DNA of 64,000 bases from Algirhabdus cladophorae (lineage in GTDB: Bacteria; Pseudomonadota; Alphaproteobacteria; Rhodobacterales; Rhodobacteraceae): the NCBI RefSeq assembly GCF_044772865.1, contig NZ_CP173029.1:992001-1056000 (forward strand). Direction: 5' to 3'. The notes beneath the pieces were generated by a model. The model had not been told where the DNA came from, did no database searches, and saw only the letters and a program-made list of their open reading frames with translations. Positions 16,708-25,971 of this stretch are shown piece by piece; within the stretch, counting starts at the first letter, position 1, and each line of letters opens with the position of its first letter. The position numbers were made by a program, and so were the translations under genes.

Positions 16708-18357
16708 ATGCTGCGCAGTCTTGATATCCGCGACATGCTGATCATCGACAGGCTTGAGCTGTCGTTTCAATCAGGTTTGAATGTTCTAACCGGCGAAACC
16801 GGTGCGGGTAAGTCCATTCTGTTGGATTCGCTTGGTTTTGTCTTGGGCTGGCGGGGGCGTGCGGAACTGGTCAGGTCCGGTGCGGCCCAAGGCGAAGTAA
16901 CAGCCGTGTTTGATTTGGCTCAGGATCATCCAGCCCGTGCGGTTTTGGTGGCAGCCGGCTTGCCGGTTGAGGATGAATTGATCCTGCGCCGGATTAACAC
17001 ACCGGATGGACGCAAGACGGCCTATATCAATGACCGACGCGCTTCGGGCGAGATGTTGCGTGCTTTGTCCGACAGTTTGGTCGAATTGCATGGTCAGCAC
17101 GATGACAAAGGGCTGATGGATCCCCGTGAACATCAACGGATCTTGGATGATTTTGCTGGGCTCTCGGATGATCTGGACCGGCTTTCCAAGTTGTGGCGTG
17201 CCTTGGGTGCAGCGGAAAAGGCCCGCGATGCAGCGCAAATTCGACTGGCCGCGGCCCGTGAAGAAGAAGATTTCTTGCGCCATGCCGCCCAAGAAATTCA
17301 GGCGATGGATCCGCAGCCCGGTGAGGACGCCAAACTGGATGCAGACCGGCGATTGATGCAAGGGGCCGTGCGGGTTGGCGAAGACATTGCGAAAGCGTCC
17401 GATGCGTTGGGTCTAAATGGGGCCGAGGGCCAAATGGGCGACGCCCAGCGGTGGCTTGAAGGGGCCAGCGGGGATGTGGGTGACGCGCTTGAGCCACCCC
17501 TTGCAGCCTTGGCCACAGCCTTGGGCGCCTTGTCCGATGCGCAGGCGGGTGTAGACCGTGCCCTTGAGGCGTTATCCTTTAATCCCAGTGACTTAGAGGA
17601 TGTTGAAGAGCGTCTTTTTGCCATTCGTGCCTTGGCCCGCAAGCATGACGTGCTGCCCGATGAATTGGCAGCCTTCGGCGTGGAAATTGCCCAGAAGCTG
17701 GCGGTTTTGGACGGGGCTGATGCAGACCTGTCTGCCTTGGATGACGCGGTGGCCCAAGCAAGCACACGCTACACGCGCGCAGCAGAGGCGTTGCGCGCCA
17801 AACGGATCAAAGCAGCGGCCAAACTGGACAAATCCATGGCCCGTGAACTGGCGCCGCTACGGATGGAACGCGCTGTGTTTCGGACTTTGGTGGATCCGGC
17901 CCCGGCCAGTGCAAGCGGTTTGGATGCAGTGTCCTTCCGGGTGGCGACCAATCCCGGTGCACCGGCAGGGCAATTGAACAAGATCGCCTCTGGCGGGGAA
18001 CTCAGCCGCTTTCTATTGGCCTTGAAAGTGTGTTTGACCCAAGACACCTCTGGTCTGACCCTCATTTTTGACGAGATTGATCGCGGTGTTGGTGGGGCCA
18101 CTGCCGATGCGGTTGGGCGGCGTTTGGCAGAACTGGCTCACGAGGGTCAGGTTCTGGTCGTGACACACTCACCGCAGGTGGCTGCCCTGGGCGGGCATCA
18201 TTGGCGGGTGTCCAAACGTGTTGAAAAGGGGCAGACCCTATCGACGGTCGAAGGTCTTGGCGATGGTGCGCGGATCGATGAGATCGCGCGCATGCTTTCG
18301 GGGGATCGGATCACGGATGAGGCTCGCGCTGCGGCTCGTGCCTTGATGCAGGCCTGA
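16708..18357 (+). CDS. recN: DNA repair protein RecN (SMC-like ATPase)
   Basis: RecN is a cohesin-like ABC ATPase for double-strand break repair. The 549-residue product has LNVLTGETGAGKSILLDSLGFVLG (Walker A) at the N-terminus, a central coiled-coil region rich in Ala/Glu/Asp, and C-terminal GQLNKIASGGELSRFLLALKV (ABC signature), LIFDEIDRGVGGATADAVG (Walker B and D-loop) and the VVTHSPQVAALG switch. I start at the ATG; a GTG directly before it is equally possible. No SOS box was identified within the 30 bases between bamD and recN. Confidence 0.95.
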   Translation: MLRSLDIRDMLIIDRLELSFQSGLNVLTGETGAGKSILLDSLGFVLGWRGRAELVRSGAAQGEVTAVFDLAQDHPARAVLVAAGLPVEDELILRRINTPDGRKTAYINDRRASGEMLRALSDSLVELHGQHDDKGLMDPREHQRILDDFAGLSDDLDRLSKLWRALGAAEKARDAAQIRLAAAREEEDFLRHAAQEIQAMDPQPGEDAKLDADRRLMQGAVRVGEDIAKASDALGLNGAEGQMGDAQRWLEGASGDVGDALEPPLAALATALGALSDAQAGVDRALEALSFNPSDLEDVEERLFAIRALARKHDVLPDELAAFGVEIAQKLAVLDGADADLSALDDAVAQASTRYTRAAEALRAKRIKAAAKLDKSMARELAPLRMERAVFRTLVDPAPASASGLDAVSFRVATNPGAPAGQLNKIASGGELSRFLLALKVCLTQDTSGLTLIFDEIDRGVGGATADAVGRRLAELAHEGQVLVVTHSPQVAALGGHHWRVSKRVEKGQTLSTVEGLGDGARIDEIARMLSGDRITDEARAAARALMQA

Positions 18358-18724
18358 TTGGCGGTAGGGTGCTGACCATGTCTGAATGCGTAGGTCATGA
18401 CCTATAACTACCAGTAAAACTTCGGCTTTTTGGGAAAAGGAAAGGGCGACGGTGTGATGGTTAGCACCGAAATACAGTTGTGCCATTGCCACCTCACCGC
18501 CGCCCTAATTTTCGTATGATCCGTGAGGGATCACACAGGTTTTGAAATAAAGACCACTGCCGTAAAATTTTGGCACCGGTCGGATCTTGAAATAAAATCT
18601 AATGTCTTGCGACGGTTTCAAAGTCTTCACTCACAGTCCTAAGCTACCGATTCCCCAGACCTCGCGCATACCCCAATTGGGTTAAATGTTACTTTTTGGT
18701 CAAATATTTTGAGATTTGTTTGGA
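18358..18724. other. Intergenic region between recN and the ClC gene, with repeats but no gene
   Basis: No convincing coding frame is present in these 367 bases. They contain a long imperfect hairpin (18443-18506, listed separately), a 6-bp hairpin TGATCC/GGATCA (18517-18533), and a direct repeat TTGAAATAAA (18542-18551 and 18587-18596, 45 bases apart). The end is AT-rich. Two genes converge here, so part of it probably serves termination. Confidence 0.6.
18443..18506. repeat. Long imperfect inverted repeat (REP-like hairpin) downstream of recN
   Basis: AGGGCGACGGTGTGATGG (18443-18460) pairs with the run CCACCTCACCGCCGCCCT read in reverse (about 18489-18506). Fifteen of 18 positions pair; the loop is 28 bases. 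TAATTTT follows the right arm, so it may terminate recN on the + strand. Length and GC-rich arms also fit a REP-type dispersed palindrome or a structured RNA. Confidence 0.5.
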
Positions 18725-20416
18725 TTAGCTGTGTTCTTCGGCAGCGGTTGCGGCCAAGGCGCGGTTCATTGCCTTAAGAGCATCGACTTGAAACAGGGCG
18801 CCCCATAGTTCTGGCGGGCTGTCTTCACCGCCTAAGGTGACGACAGGGATAAACTGCGCATTGCTGGCTTCAAACACAGGCATGGCTTGTTCCAGTGTGG
18901 CGTTGCCATCAATGTAGAGGCCGTCCTGAACCAATTCCCAACACGTGTCCTCATTGGCTGGCCTGCTGTGGTCCTTGTCGCGCATAATTTCGGCAACTGT
19001 GAAGGTCGCCAAAAGATAAGCCTGTGGTCCCGCCGCCAAGTGGATGTTGCGCCGTTCCAATTGGGTCAGGAAGAACGATTTGTCGACCAAACGGCTGGCT
19101 AAAGCTGTGGACAGGGAAACCGACACCATCACAGCCAGCCCAGTTTGCCAATCTCCGGTCAGTTCAAAAACAATCAAAGTGGTGGATATAGGGGCGCCCA
19201 AAACGGCCGCTGCCACAGCGCCCATGCCCGCCAAAGCGTATAACGTGGCCCCCCCGGATTGATCGGGGAAGAGAGCCGTTGCGATCAGGCCAAAGGCCAG
19301 CCCTGTCAACGCGCCTAACATCAGGGCAGGGGAAAACACACCGCCGCCCATGCGCCCTCCCATGGTGATGGCCACGGCTATGATCTTAAGGGCCGCAAAG
19401 ATAAACGCCTCGCGCCAGATCAACTCACCACTAAGAGCAGCCGATGTCGTCTCGTACCCGACGCCGATGATATGGGGGAAAAACACGGCCAGACCGCCCA
19501 GCATAGCCCCTGCAATGGCCGGGCGCAGATAGCGGGGCAGCCCTGTTTTGGCTTGCACCGCGGTGCCAAGGTCGTCGGCCCAAAAGATGGTTTTCATCAA
19601 GGCAAAGCCGACCAAGCCTGACACAAGTCCCAGCATCAAAAACGCAGGAAGCTCCACGTAGAAATCAAGGCTTGTGCCCATGGGAAGGGCAAATTCGCTG
19701 ACATCGCCGAAAAATTGCCGGTTGATCACAGTGCCCGCAACCGAGGCGATCACGATGGGCGCAAAGGCGTGAACGGCAAAGTGCCGCAACACCACTTCAA
19801 GGGCGAAAAGTGCGCCTGCGATGGGGGCGTTGAAACTGGCAGAAACAGCCGCCGCCACAGCGCAGCCCAACAAATCGCGCCCTGTGATCCCGTCTGCATT
19901 GATCCGCGAGCTGACCCAACTGGCAATAACGCCGGCCAAATGCACCACCGGACCTTCGCGCCCGGTTGATCCGCCCGAGCCAAGCGTGACAATCGACGCA
20001 AGCGCGCTGGCCATGCCTTCTTTAATCTCAACGCGCCCCTCTTTCAGGGCCGAGCCTTCGATCACATCTGCTACGGATCTGACCCGCGCATCTGGGGTGA
20101 AACGGTGCAGGATCTGACCTACGATCAAACCGCCGAGAATGGGTACTAAAACCACCCAATACCACGGCAACTCTGCGGCATGGGCCTGAATACCCTTTAG
20201 ATCATCGTGACCATAAAGAACGCCTTGCAAGCCCCCGATTGCAAAGCGAAAACCGACGGTAACAAAACCCGCTGCAATCCCGATGGCGAGGGCAATAAAC
20301 CAAAACTGGATCTGACTGGGCCCCTGACGGCGCAGCAGTTGCATCACATGTGCAAGGCGTCCTAGCCCTGCTTGGGTCACTTGGGCCAATAGGCCGGATT
20401 GAGGCGTGGGTTTCAC
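18725..20416 (-). CDS. ClC-family chloride channel/transporter with C-terminal CBS-like region
   Basis: This polytopic protein of 563 residues from the chosen GTG start has the ClC selectivity motifs GSGGSTGREGPVVHLAG (GREGP, with the gating Glu) and GGRMGGGVFSPALMLGA (GxFxP), plus FNAPIAGALFALEVVLRHF. After the membrane domain comes a cytoplasmic tail ('TFTVAEIMRDKDHSRP...VFEASNAQFIPVV') resembling a CBS pair. The frame is open to 20509, touching the divergent oxidase start. A GTG at 20416 preceded by GGGATAGG is a better start, and a Met at 20347 is another option. Whether it is a channel or a Cl-/H+ exchanger cannot be decided. Confidence 0.88.
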   Translation of the reverse strand: MKPTPQSGLLAQVTQAGLGRLAHVMQLLRRQGPSQIQFWFIALAIGIAAGFVTVGFRFAIGGLQGVLYGHDDLKGIQAHAAELPWYWVVLVPILGGLIVGQILHRFTPDARVRSVADVIEGSALKEGRVEIKEGMASALASIVTLGSGGSTGREGPVVHLAGVIASWVSSRINADGITGRDLLGCAVAAAVSASFNAPIAGALFALEVVLRHFAVHAFAPIVIASVAGTVINRQFFGDVSEFALPMGTSLDFYVELPAFLMLGLVSGLVGFALMKTIFWADDLGTAVQAKTGLPRYLRPAIAGAMLGGLAVFFPHIIGVGYETTSAALSGELIWREAFIFAALKIIAVAITMGGRMGGGVFSPALMLGALTGLAFGLIATALFPDQSGGATLYALAGMGAVAAAVLGAPISTTLIVFELTGDWQTGLAVMVSVSLSTALASRLVDKSFFLTQLERRNIHLAAGPQAYLLATFTVAEIMRDKDHSRPANEDTCWELVQDGLYIDGNATLEQAMPVFEASNAQFIPVVTLGGEDSPPELWGALFQVDALKAMNRALAATAAEEHS

Positions 20417-20509
20417 AAGCCTATCCCATGTGCGAAGCGCGGTTTTTGCGCGTTTCCCTTGCCCTTCGCTTGGCCTAGAGTGACGCCAAGCAACAACAGG
20501 AGCCATCAC

Positions 20510-21886
20510 ATGAGTATCGAGACCGCTATTGCTGCTTTGGTTCCAGTCTTAGGCGAAAGGATCACGCGGTCCAAGTCTGATTTGGATATTCATGGCCGGT
20601 CCGAGGTGCATTACCCCCTGACGCCACCGGATGCTGTGGCCTATCCGCTGACCACAGCTGAGGTCAGCGAGATTGCGAAAATCTGCAACGCCCACGATTG
20701 CCCGATTATTGCATGGGGTACGGGGACATCCCTTGAGGGGCATTCGCTGGCGTTTCGAGGCGGGATCACAGTTGATTTCAGTAGGATGAACAAGGTCCTT
20801 CAGGTTAATGCCGAGGATATGGATGTGGTTGTGCAACCGGGGCTGACCCGGGCCGAGCTGAACGAAGAATTGCGGGCCACGGGATTGTTTTTCCCGGTTG
20901 ATCCCGGGGCCAATGCCTCGCTGGGGGGGATGGCTGGCACACGGGCCAGTGGGACAACGACTGTACGCTACGGCACGATGCGCCACAACGTGATGGCCCT
21001 TGAAGTGGTGCTAGCCGATGGGCGGATCATTCGGACAGGCAGTCGCGCGCGCAAAACATCGTCGGGCTATGATCTGACGGGGCTTTTTGTGGGCTCTGAG
21101 GGCACGCTGGGCATGATCACCGAAATGACGCTGAAGCTATATGGTCAACCCGAGGCCGCGAGCGCTGCGATTTGTGCGTTTGAGGACATGGATGCCGCCG
21201 TGCAGGCCGTGACCGAAACTATCCAGATGGGCCTTCCCATGGCGCGGATTGAATTTGTGGATGCGGACACTGCTGCAGCCTTTAATGCTTATGCCGGGCG
21301 CGATATGGCCTACAAACCGCATTTGATGGTGGAATTTCATGGTTCAGAGACCTCTGTGGCGGCAGATGTGACCAGCTTTGGCGAGATAGCCCAAGATCAC
21401 GGTGGATCCGGCTTTGAATGGGCGACCAATCCTGAGGATCGCACAGCCCTTTGGGCCATGCGCCACAATGGATATTACGCGATTTTGGCCAGCAGGCCGG
21501 GGGCCACAGCCATTTCCACAGATCTGTGCGTGCCAATCTCTAAACTGGCACAGGCCGTGGCCGAGACACGCGCAGATATCGCCGCCAGCATCGTGGCCGG
21601 CCCGATCTTGGGGCATGTGGGCGATGGTAACTTCCATGCAATCCTTTTGATCGATCCAGACAATCCCGCCGAGATGCAAGCGGCCAAAGATCTGTCGGCC
21701 CGCATGATGCAGCGCGCCTTGGATCTGGGGGGCACTGTAACCGGCGAGCACGGGGTGGGAATCGGTAAGATGGACTACATGCAGGCCGAACATGGAGAGG
21801 CTTGGGCGGTGATGGGTGATATTAAATGTAGCCTAGATCCAAACAATATCATGAATCCGGGCAAATTGGTTCGCATTGGGAACTAA
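20510..21886 (+). CDS. FAD-linked oxidase, D-lactate dehydrogenase (cytochrome) / glycolate oxidase GlcD type
   Basis: This 458-residue flavoenzyme of the FAD-binding-4 family oxidises a 2-hydroxy acid, most likely D-lactate. It has the PCMH FAD-binding region (CPIIAWGTGTSLEGHS, VQPGLTRAELNEEL, DPGANASLGGMAGTRASGTTTVRYG, GLFVGSEGTLGMITEMTLKL) and the C-terminal cap with GHVGDGNFHAILLID and GTVTGEHGVGIGK, the catalytic His and metal/substrate region. Length and the single-subunit layout favour Dld over GlcD, which normally neighbours glcE/glcF; those genes are absent. AGGAG lies 9 bases before the ATG. It is divergent from the ClC gene. Confidence 0.88.
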   Translation: MSIETAIAALVPVLGERITRSKSDLDIHGRSEVHYPLTPPDAVAYPLTTAEVSEIAKICNAHDCPIIAWGTGTSLEGHSLAFRGGITVDFSRMNKVLQVNAEDMDVVVQPGLTRAELNEELRATGLFFPVDPGANASLGGMAGTRASGTTTVRYGTMRHNVMALEVVLADGRIIRTGSRARKTSSGYDLTGLFVGSEGTLGMITEMTLKLYGQPEAASAAICAFEDMDAAVQAVTETIQMGLPMARIEFVDADTAAAFNAYAGRDMAYKPHLMVEFHGSETSVAADVTSFGEIAQDHGGSGFEWATNPEDRTALWAMRHNGYYAILASRPGATAISTDLCVPISKLAQAVAETRADIAASIVAGPILGHVGDGNFHAILLIDPDNPAEMQAAKDLSARMMQRALDLGGTVTGEHGVGIGKMDYMQAEHGEAWAVMGDIKCSLDPNNIMNPGKLVRIGN

Positions 21887-21987
21887 TCGCGCAACCTTGG
21901 CGCGAAGGTCTGGAATGCCTGACTTTACCTTGCGTTAAATCTCCTTAATTTTTTGATCACTTGAACAAAAATGCTAGGGTTACGTCT

Positions 21988-23748
21988 ATGAAACCGCTGC
22001 TCACGCCTTCTTCTGATCAGGCCGAACGTGTCATTGATCGTCTCTATGATGTGGCGCTGGACCCTATGCGCTATGAAGAGTTGCTGGATCACTGGGAGGG
22101 TATGATCGCGCCGTATCGCAAGGCGGCGAATGGCAATGGCGAAAGCGCTGATCTGGGATTGCTTGGTTTGGGCTCGCATTTTGCGCGGGCCGACAAGATG
22201 CTTGATCAGATCGTCATGGAAACCCCCAAGGAAGAAAACGCTGCGATTTTGTCACGGATCGAAAACGCTGCAGCTTTTACTATCAACGCAGCCCTCAAAG
22301 TGTCTGATGCCAATCCAGCGGCCATGTCGACCTTGATGCTAGCCCCGGGTATGCCGCTGAGCGAACTGCCCCTCGATGCACAGGATTGCGCCGCGCTGAG
22401 CACCCAAGTGGAGCGGATGCTGAACGCCAACCAAGATGCGCCTTTGGTGTTTCGCGCCAGATCCACGCAGTTTGAACGCCTTGTGGTGTTTTATCTGCGC
22501 ATCATCCGACCAGCTCATGCGGAAGCATTTGCCATTGCAGTCTCCTCCGAGGTTGCCTGGCCTGAGGGGTTTGATGGGGTGTTGCAAAGCGCCTTTCAAT
22601 TGTCGGTTGCCGAGGTCGCCGTGGTGCGGGGACTGGCGCAATGCGCCTCGCTTAAAGATATTGCAGCAACGCGCGGCAGGTCCGTTGATACGATCCGTGC
22701 CCAGTTGAAATCCGTCATGTCAAAAACCGAAACTCGCAGCCAGACCGAATTGGTGCGTCTGACTGTTGGCATGATGGAAATGGCTGCTTTCTCGCAAACT
22801 GAGGCTGCGAATTTATCGGAACAATCCAGCGGCTATGGCTCGCTTGAACCGCGTCCGTTTTATGCGATGACCCTGCGCGATGGACGCACTTTGGAATTTT
22901 TGGTGCTGGGCGACCCAATGGGCAAACCCTGCCTGTTCTCGCCACTGGATTATGGGTTGGTGCGCTGGCCTGCCAGTGCCGAAGCCGAGGCCGCAAAGCG
23001 GGGCATAAAAATCATCGTCCCCGTGCGGGCAGGCTATGGCAAATCCACGCCCTTGACGAAATCAACCGACGTGGCCAATTCGACGGCCCATGACTATGCG
23101 GAACTGATGGACCATTTGGGTGTGAACGCCTGTCCGATCATCTCGCTTGGCGGGGATTTCTTTTTCTCGGCGGTTTTTCACAGCCTGTTCCCGGGACGTG
23201 CCACTGCGATGTTGGCCTGCGCTGGTGTCTTGCCCTTGGATCAACCGGAGCAATACGAACGCATGGACAAATGGCACCGGTTCATTCTGGCAGGTGCACG
23301 TTATACGCCGCATCTGTTGCCATTTATGGTCAAGGGTGGCTTTGCTTTGGCGCGACGACTGGGCAAACGGGGCTTTTTGCAAGCGGTCTATGGCAAATCA
23401 GCCGCAGATGTGGCGACCTTTGAAGACCCCGAGATTTTTGAGGCGCTGATCTGCGGATCCGAGGTGGCTCTGTCCGAGACCCACAGTGCCCATGACGCTT
23501 TTGCGCGCGAGGTTGTCACCCACGAGAACCTCGCCTGGCAGCACCATGTTGATCGTTTACAAGGGGTCGTGCCTGTCCATTTCTTTAACGGTTTGCAAGA
23601 CCCCCAAGTGCATCCTTTGACCTTGAATGAGCACCGCAGCAACTACCCATGGATCAATTTCCACGTCTTTCCAGAGGCGGGTCAATTGGTGTTCTTTTTG
23701 AAATGGTCTGAGGTGCTCGATACGCTCGAGACGTATCTTTCAGAGTAA
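21988..23748 (+). CDS. LuxR-type HTH regulator fused to a degenerate alpha/beta-hydrolase domain
   Basis: This 586-residue protein has three parts. Residues 1-190 look like a PAS/sensor-like region ('ERVIDRLYDVALDPMRYEELLDHW'). Residues about 203-257 form a LuxR/GerE-type HTH (FQLSVAEVAVVRGLAQCASLKDIAATRGRSVDTIRAQL...). Residues about 290-586 form an alpha/beta-hydrolase fold with 'PVRAGYGKS' and 'HDYAELMDHLGV'. The nucleophile elbow reads SLGGDFFF instead of GxSxG, and the final segment reads FPEAGQLVFF where a catalytic His is expected, so the domain probably binds rather than hydrolyses. The frame opens at a TTG at 21961; I prefer the ATG nine codons later. No autoinducer synthase gene is nearby. 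Confidence 0.8.
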   Translation: MKPLLTPSSDQAERVIDRLYDVALDPMRYEELLDHWEGMIAPYRKAANGNGESADLGLLGLGSHFARADKMLDQIVMETPKEENAAILSRIENAAAFTINAALKVSDANPAAMSTLMLAPGMPLSELPLDAQDCAALSTQVERMLNANQDAPLVFRARSTQFERLVVFYLRIIRPAHAEAFAIAVSSEVAWPEGFDGVLQSAFQLSVAEVAVVRGLAQCASLKDIAATRGRSVDTIRAQLKSVMSKTETRSQTELVRLTVGMMEMAAFSQTEAANLSEQSSGYGSLEPRPFYAMTLRDGRTLEFLVLGDPMGKPCLFSPLDYGLVRWPASAEAEAAKRGIKIIVPVRAGYGKSTPLTKSTDVANSTAHDYAELMDHLGVNACPIISLGGDFFFSAVFHSLFPGRATAMLACAGVLPLDQPEQYERMDKWHRFILAGARYTPHLLPFMVKGGFALARRLGKRGFLQAVYGKSAADVATFEDPEIFEALICGSEVALSETHSAHDAFAREVVTHENLAWQHHVDRLQGVVPVHFFNGLQDPQVHPLTLNEHRSNYPWINFHVFPEAGQLVFFLKWSEVLDTLETYLSE

Positions 23749-24090
23749 TTACAGCTCTTCTACGGTGACACGGTCCGTGTAAAACGCCAGATGTCCCGCG
23801 ATTGCGGCAACGGCATCTTTTGGGGCCTCATAGCTCCACGCGGCGTTTTCCAATGTGCCGCTTTTGGTGACAATATTGAAATAGCTGGCTGTGCCTTTGT
23901 GTGGGCAGCTCGAGGAATGGTCCGAGGCATCAAGAAATGCCATAGCGATGTCGTCGCGTGGAAAATAGATCACTGACGGGTAATCGCCTTCGACCAGTTC
24001 AAGGGCTTGCTTGCTTTCGGCCAAAACAGCGCCTGCGGCCCGGACGACCCAAGTGCCATCTGTTTGGTGGATTTTGATGTGGTCCGTCAT
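23749..24090 (-). CDS. DUF427 domain protein
   Basis: This 113-residue protein matches the DUF427 layout: 'VVRAAGAVLAES..ALELVEGDYPSVIYFPRDDI' then HSSSCPHKGTASYFNI and AAWSYEAPKDAVAAIAGHLAFY. The family has a compact beta-rich (PUA-like) fold and conserved CPxKG-type motif; the biochemical role is unknown. The gene converges with the LuxR-hydrolase fusion with no bases between the two coding regions. Confidence 0.85.
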   Translation of the reverse strand: MTDHIKIHQTDGTWVVRAAGAVLAESKQALELVEGDYPSVIYFPRDDIAMAFLDASDHSSSCPHKGTASYFNIVTKSGTLENAAWSYEAPKDAVAAIAGHLAFYTDRVTVEEL

Positions 24091-24177
24091 GTAATTTTCC
24101 TTCCGGCGTCGTGCAGGTGTGCTTTTTCTTGTCGCGCTGGTGCACGTGTGTTTGTCATCGCGCTGGCGATTGTATCG

Positions 24178-25971
24178 TCAAAGTGGGCGCGTGGCCTCGG
24201 CCAACCATTCCGCAGCCTGTGCGCTAACATGGCTGTGTAACAGTTCTGCGCATTTGGCGTGATACCCGTTCAGCCAAGTGATTTCATCAGCACTTAGCAT
24301 TTCTGGCAGGATCAACTGCCGGTCTACAGGAACATAGGTCAGCGTTTCAAAAGACAACATATTACGGTCATCTTGACCGGTCAGGGCAGGTGCCTTTTGA
24401 ACTACGATCAGATTTTCGATGCGAATGCCAAAGGCCCCGGGACGATAATAGCCCGGCTCGTTGGACAGGATCATGCCCTCTTTGAGCGGCACGTCGGACA
24501 GACGGCTCAGCCGTTGCGGGCCTTCATGCACACACAGATAGCTGCCGACGCCGTGGCCTGTTCCATGGTCGAAATCCTGACCGGCCATCCAAAGCGGGGC
24601 ACGTGCCAAAGCATCCAGATGGGCGCCTGCGACTCCTTTTGGAAACCGTGCGCGGCTGATGGCAATTACGCCCTGTAACACACGGGTAAAACACTGTTTT
24701 TCCACCTCGCCCACCTCGCCAATGGCCATGGTGCGAGTGATGTCTGTTGTGCCGTCCTGATACTGTCCACCGCTGTCGACCAGCAACAGTTGGCCGTCTG
24801 CTACTGGGGCATTGGTGTCTTGGGTCACACGGTAATGGACGATGGCCCCGTTCGGGCCGGCCCCACTGATGGTGTCAAAACTGATGTCGCGCAACTGGCC
24901 AGTTGCGGCGCGAAAGCCTTCGAGTTTTTGAGCGACGTCGATCTCGGTCAGGGTGCCTGCGGGTTCTGCATCCAGCCATGCTAAAAACTCAACCATGGCC
25001 GCCCCATCGCGCAGATGGGCATCCCGCGCGCCTTGAATTTCGACAGGGTTTTTACACGCTTTGGGCAGAATGCAGGGATCATCGGCATAAGCGATGGCGG
25101 TGTCGTGGGTCTCGAGGATCTGGCTGATCGCCAATGGAGCCGTTGCTTTGTCGACCCGCACTGTGCCTTTAAGTGTGCCAAGTGCGATCCGAAAATCAGC
25201 AGGTTTGTGTTGGCGTATGGCAGGATCAGGACCCAGATCTGCGGTCTTTTCTGGTTCCATAAACAGATCAACTGTGGCGTCTGCATGGATTACGGCAAAC
25301 CCATGGGCGATGGGGTTGCGCGGGATATCGCTGCCGCGAATGTTCAGCAGCCAACAGATGCTGTCAGGCAGGGTCAGAACTGCTGCCGATTGACCTGCTT
25401 TGGTCAGGATATCTGCGATTTTCAGGCGTTTGTCGCCACTCTTTTGACCAGATAATTCAATAGGTTGCGCGATGACCTTGCCCATGGGTGGGGCAGGACG
25501 ATCCTGCCATATCTGGTCAATAAGGTTGCCACAGGCCTGCAGTGTGATTTGCGTGCCCTGCAAGGCTTTGCGGTGCTTTTCGATCTCGCCTGCGGTGTGC
25601 AGCCATGGGTCAAAGCCCACCAACCCGCCATTTGGCAGCGCGGTTTTTAGCCACTCGGCCAACTGCGTTTCGGGCCAGTGCACAGGGGTGAAATCGCTGA
25701 GGGCCACCTGCGCTTTGACCTGCTCGCGGTAACGCCCATCGATAAAGACGCCTGCGCGATCCGGCAGGGCACAGGCAAATCCCGCCGATCCGGTAAAGCC
25801 CGTGAGCCAGGCCAGACGATCATCGCAGGGGGCTACATATTCGCCTTGGTGGGCATCGGCACGGGGGACCAAGAAACCCGCCAATCCGGCCTCGTTCATG
25901 GCAACGCGCAAAGCCTTCAGGCGGGGCGGTCCTTGATCAGGGCTGGTTTGGGCGGTGTAACTTTGAAACAT
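24178..25971 (-). CDS. Xaa-Pro aminopeptidase, M24B family (aminopeptidase P-like)
   Basis: This is a 597-residue metallopeptidase of the long, three-domain form (two creatinase-like N-terminal domains and a catalytic pita-bread domain), releasing N-terminal residues before proline. Metal ligands are visible: LLVDSGGQYQDGTTDITRT (two Asp), DHGTGHGVGSYLCVHEGPQ (His), LSNEPGYY (Glu) and FGIRIENLIVV (Glu). The start ATG shares one base with the cobT stop (TGATG), so the gene is translated with cobT although the functions look unrelated. A cytoplasmic location is expected; no signal peptide is present. Confidence 0.9.
   Translation of the reverse strand: MFQSYTAQTSPDQGPPRLKALRVAMNEAGLAGFLVPRADAHQGEYVAPCDDRLAWLTGFTGSAGFACALPDRAGVFIDGRYREQVKAQVALSDFTPVHWPETQLAEWLKTALPNGGLVGFDPWLHTAGEIEKHRKALQGTQITLQACGNLIDQIWQDRPAPPMGKVIAQPIELSGQKSGDKRLKIADILTKAGQSAAVLTLPDSICWLLNIRGSDIPRNPIAHGFAVIHADATVDLFMEPEKTADLGPDPAIRQHKPADFRIALGTLKGTVRVDKATAPLAISQILETHDTAIAYADDPCILPKACKNPVEIQGARDAHLRDGAAMVEFLAWLDAEPAGTLTEIDVAQKLEGFRAATGQLRDISFDTISGAGPNGAIVHYRVTQDTNAPVADGQLLLVDSGGQYQDGTTDITRTMAIGEVGEVEKQCFTRVLQGVIAISRARFPKGVAGAHLDALARAPLWMAGQDFDHGTGHGVGSYLCVHEGPQRLSRLSDVPLKEGMILSNEPGYYRPGAFGIRIENLIVVQKAPALTGQDDRNMLSFETLTYVPVDRQLILPEMLSADEITWLNGYHAKCAELLHSHVSAQAAEWLAEATRPL

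Noticed and set aside
21935..21948. TTAA-N6-TTAA, a possible CtrA-type site before the LuxR-hydrolase gene
   Set aside because: The consensus spacing is N7, so this is one base short; AT-rich leader sequences give such matches by chance.
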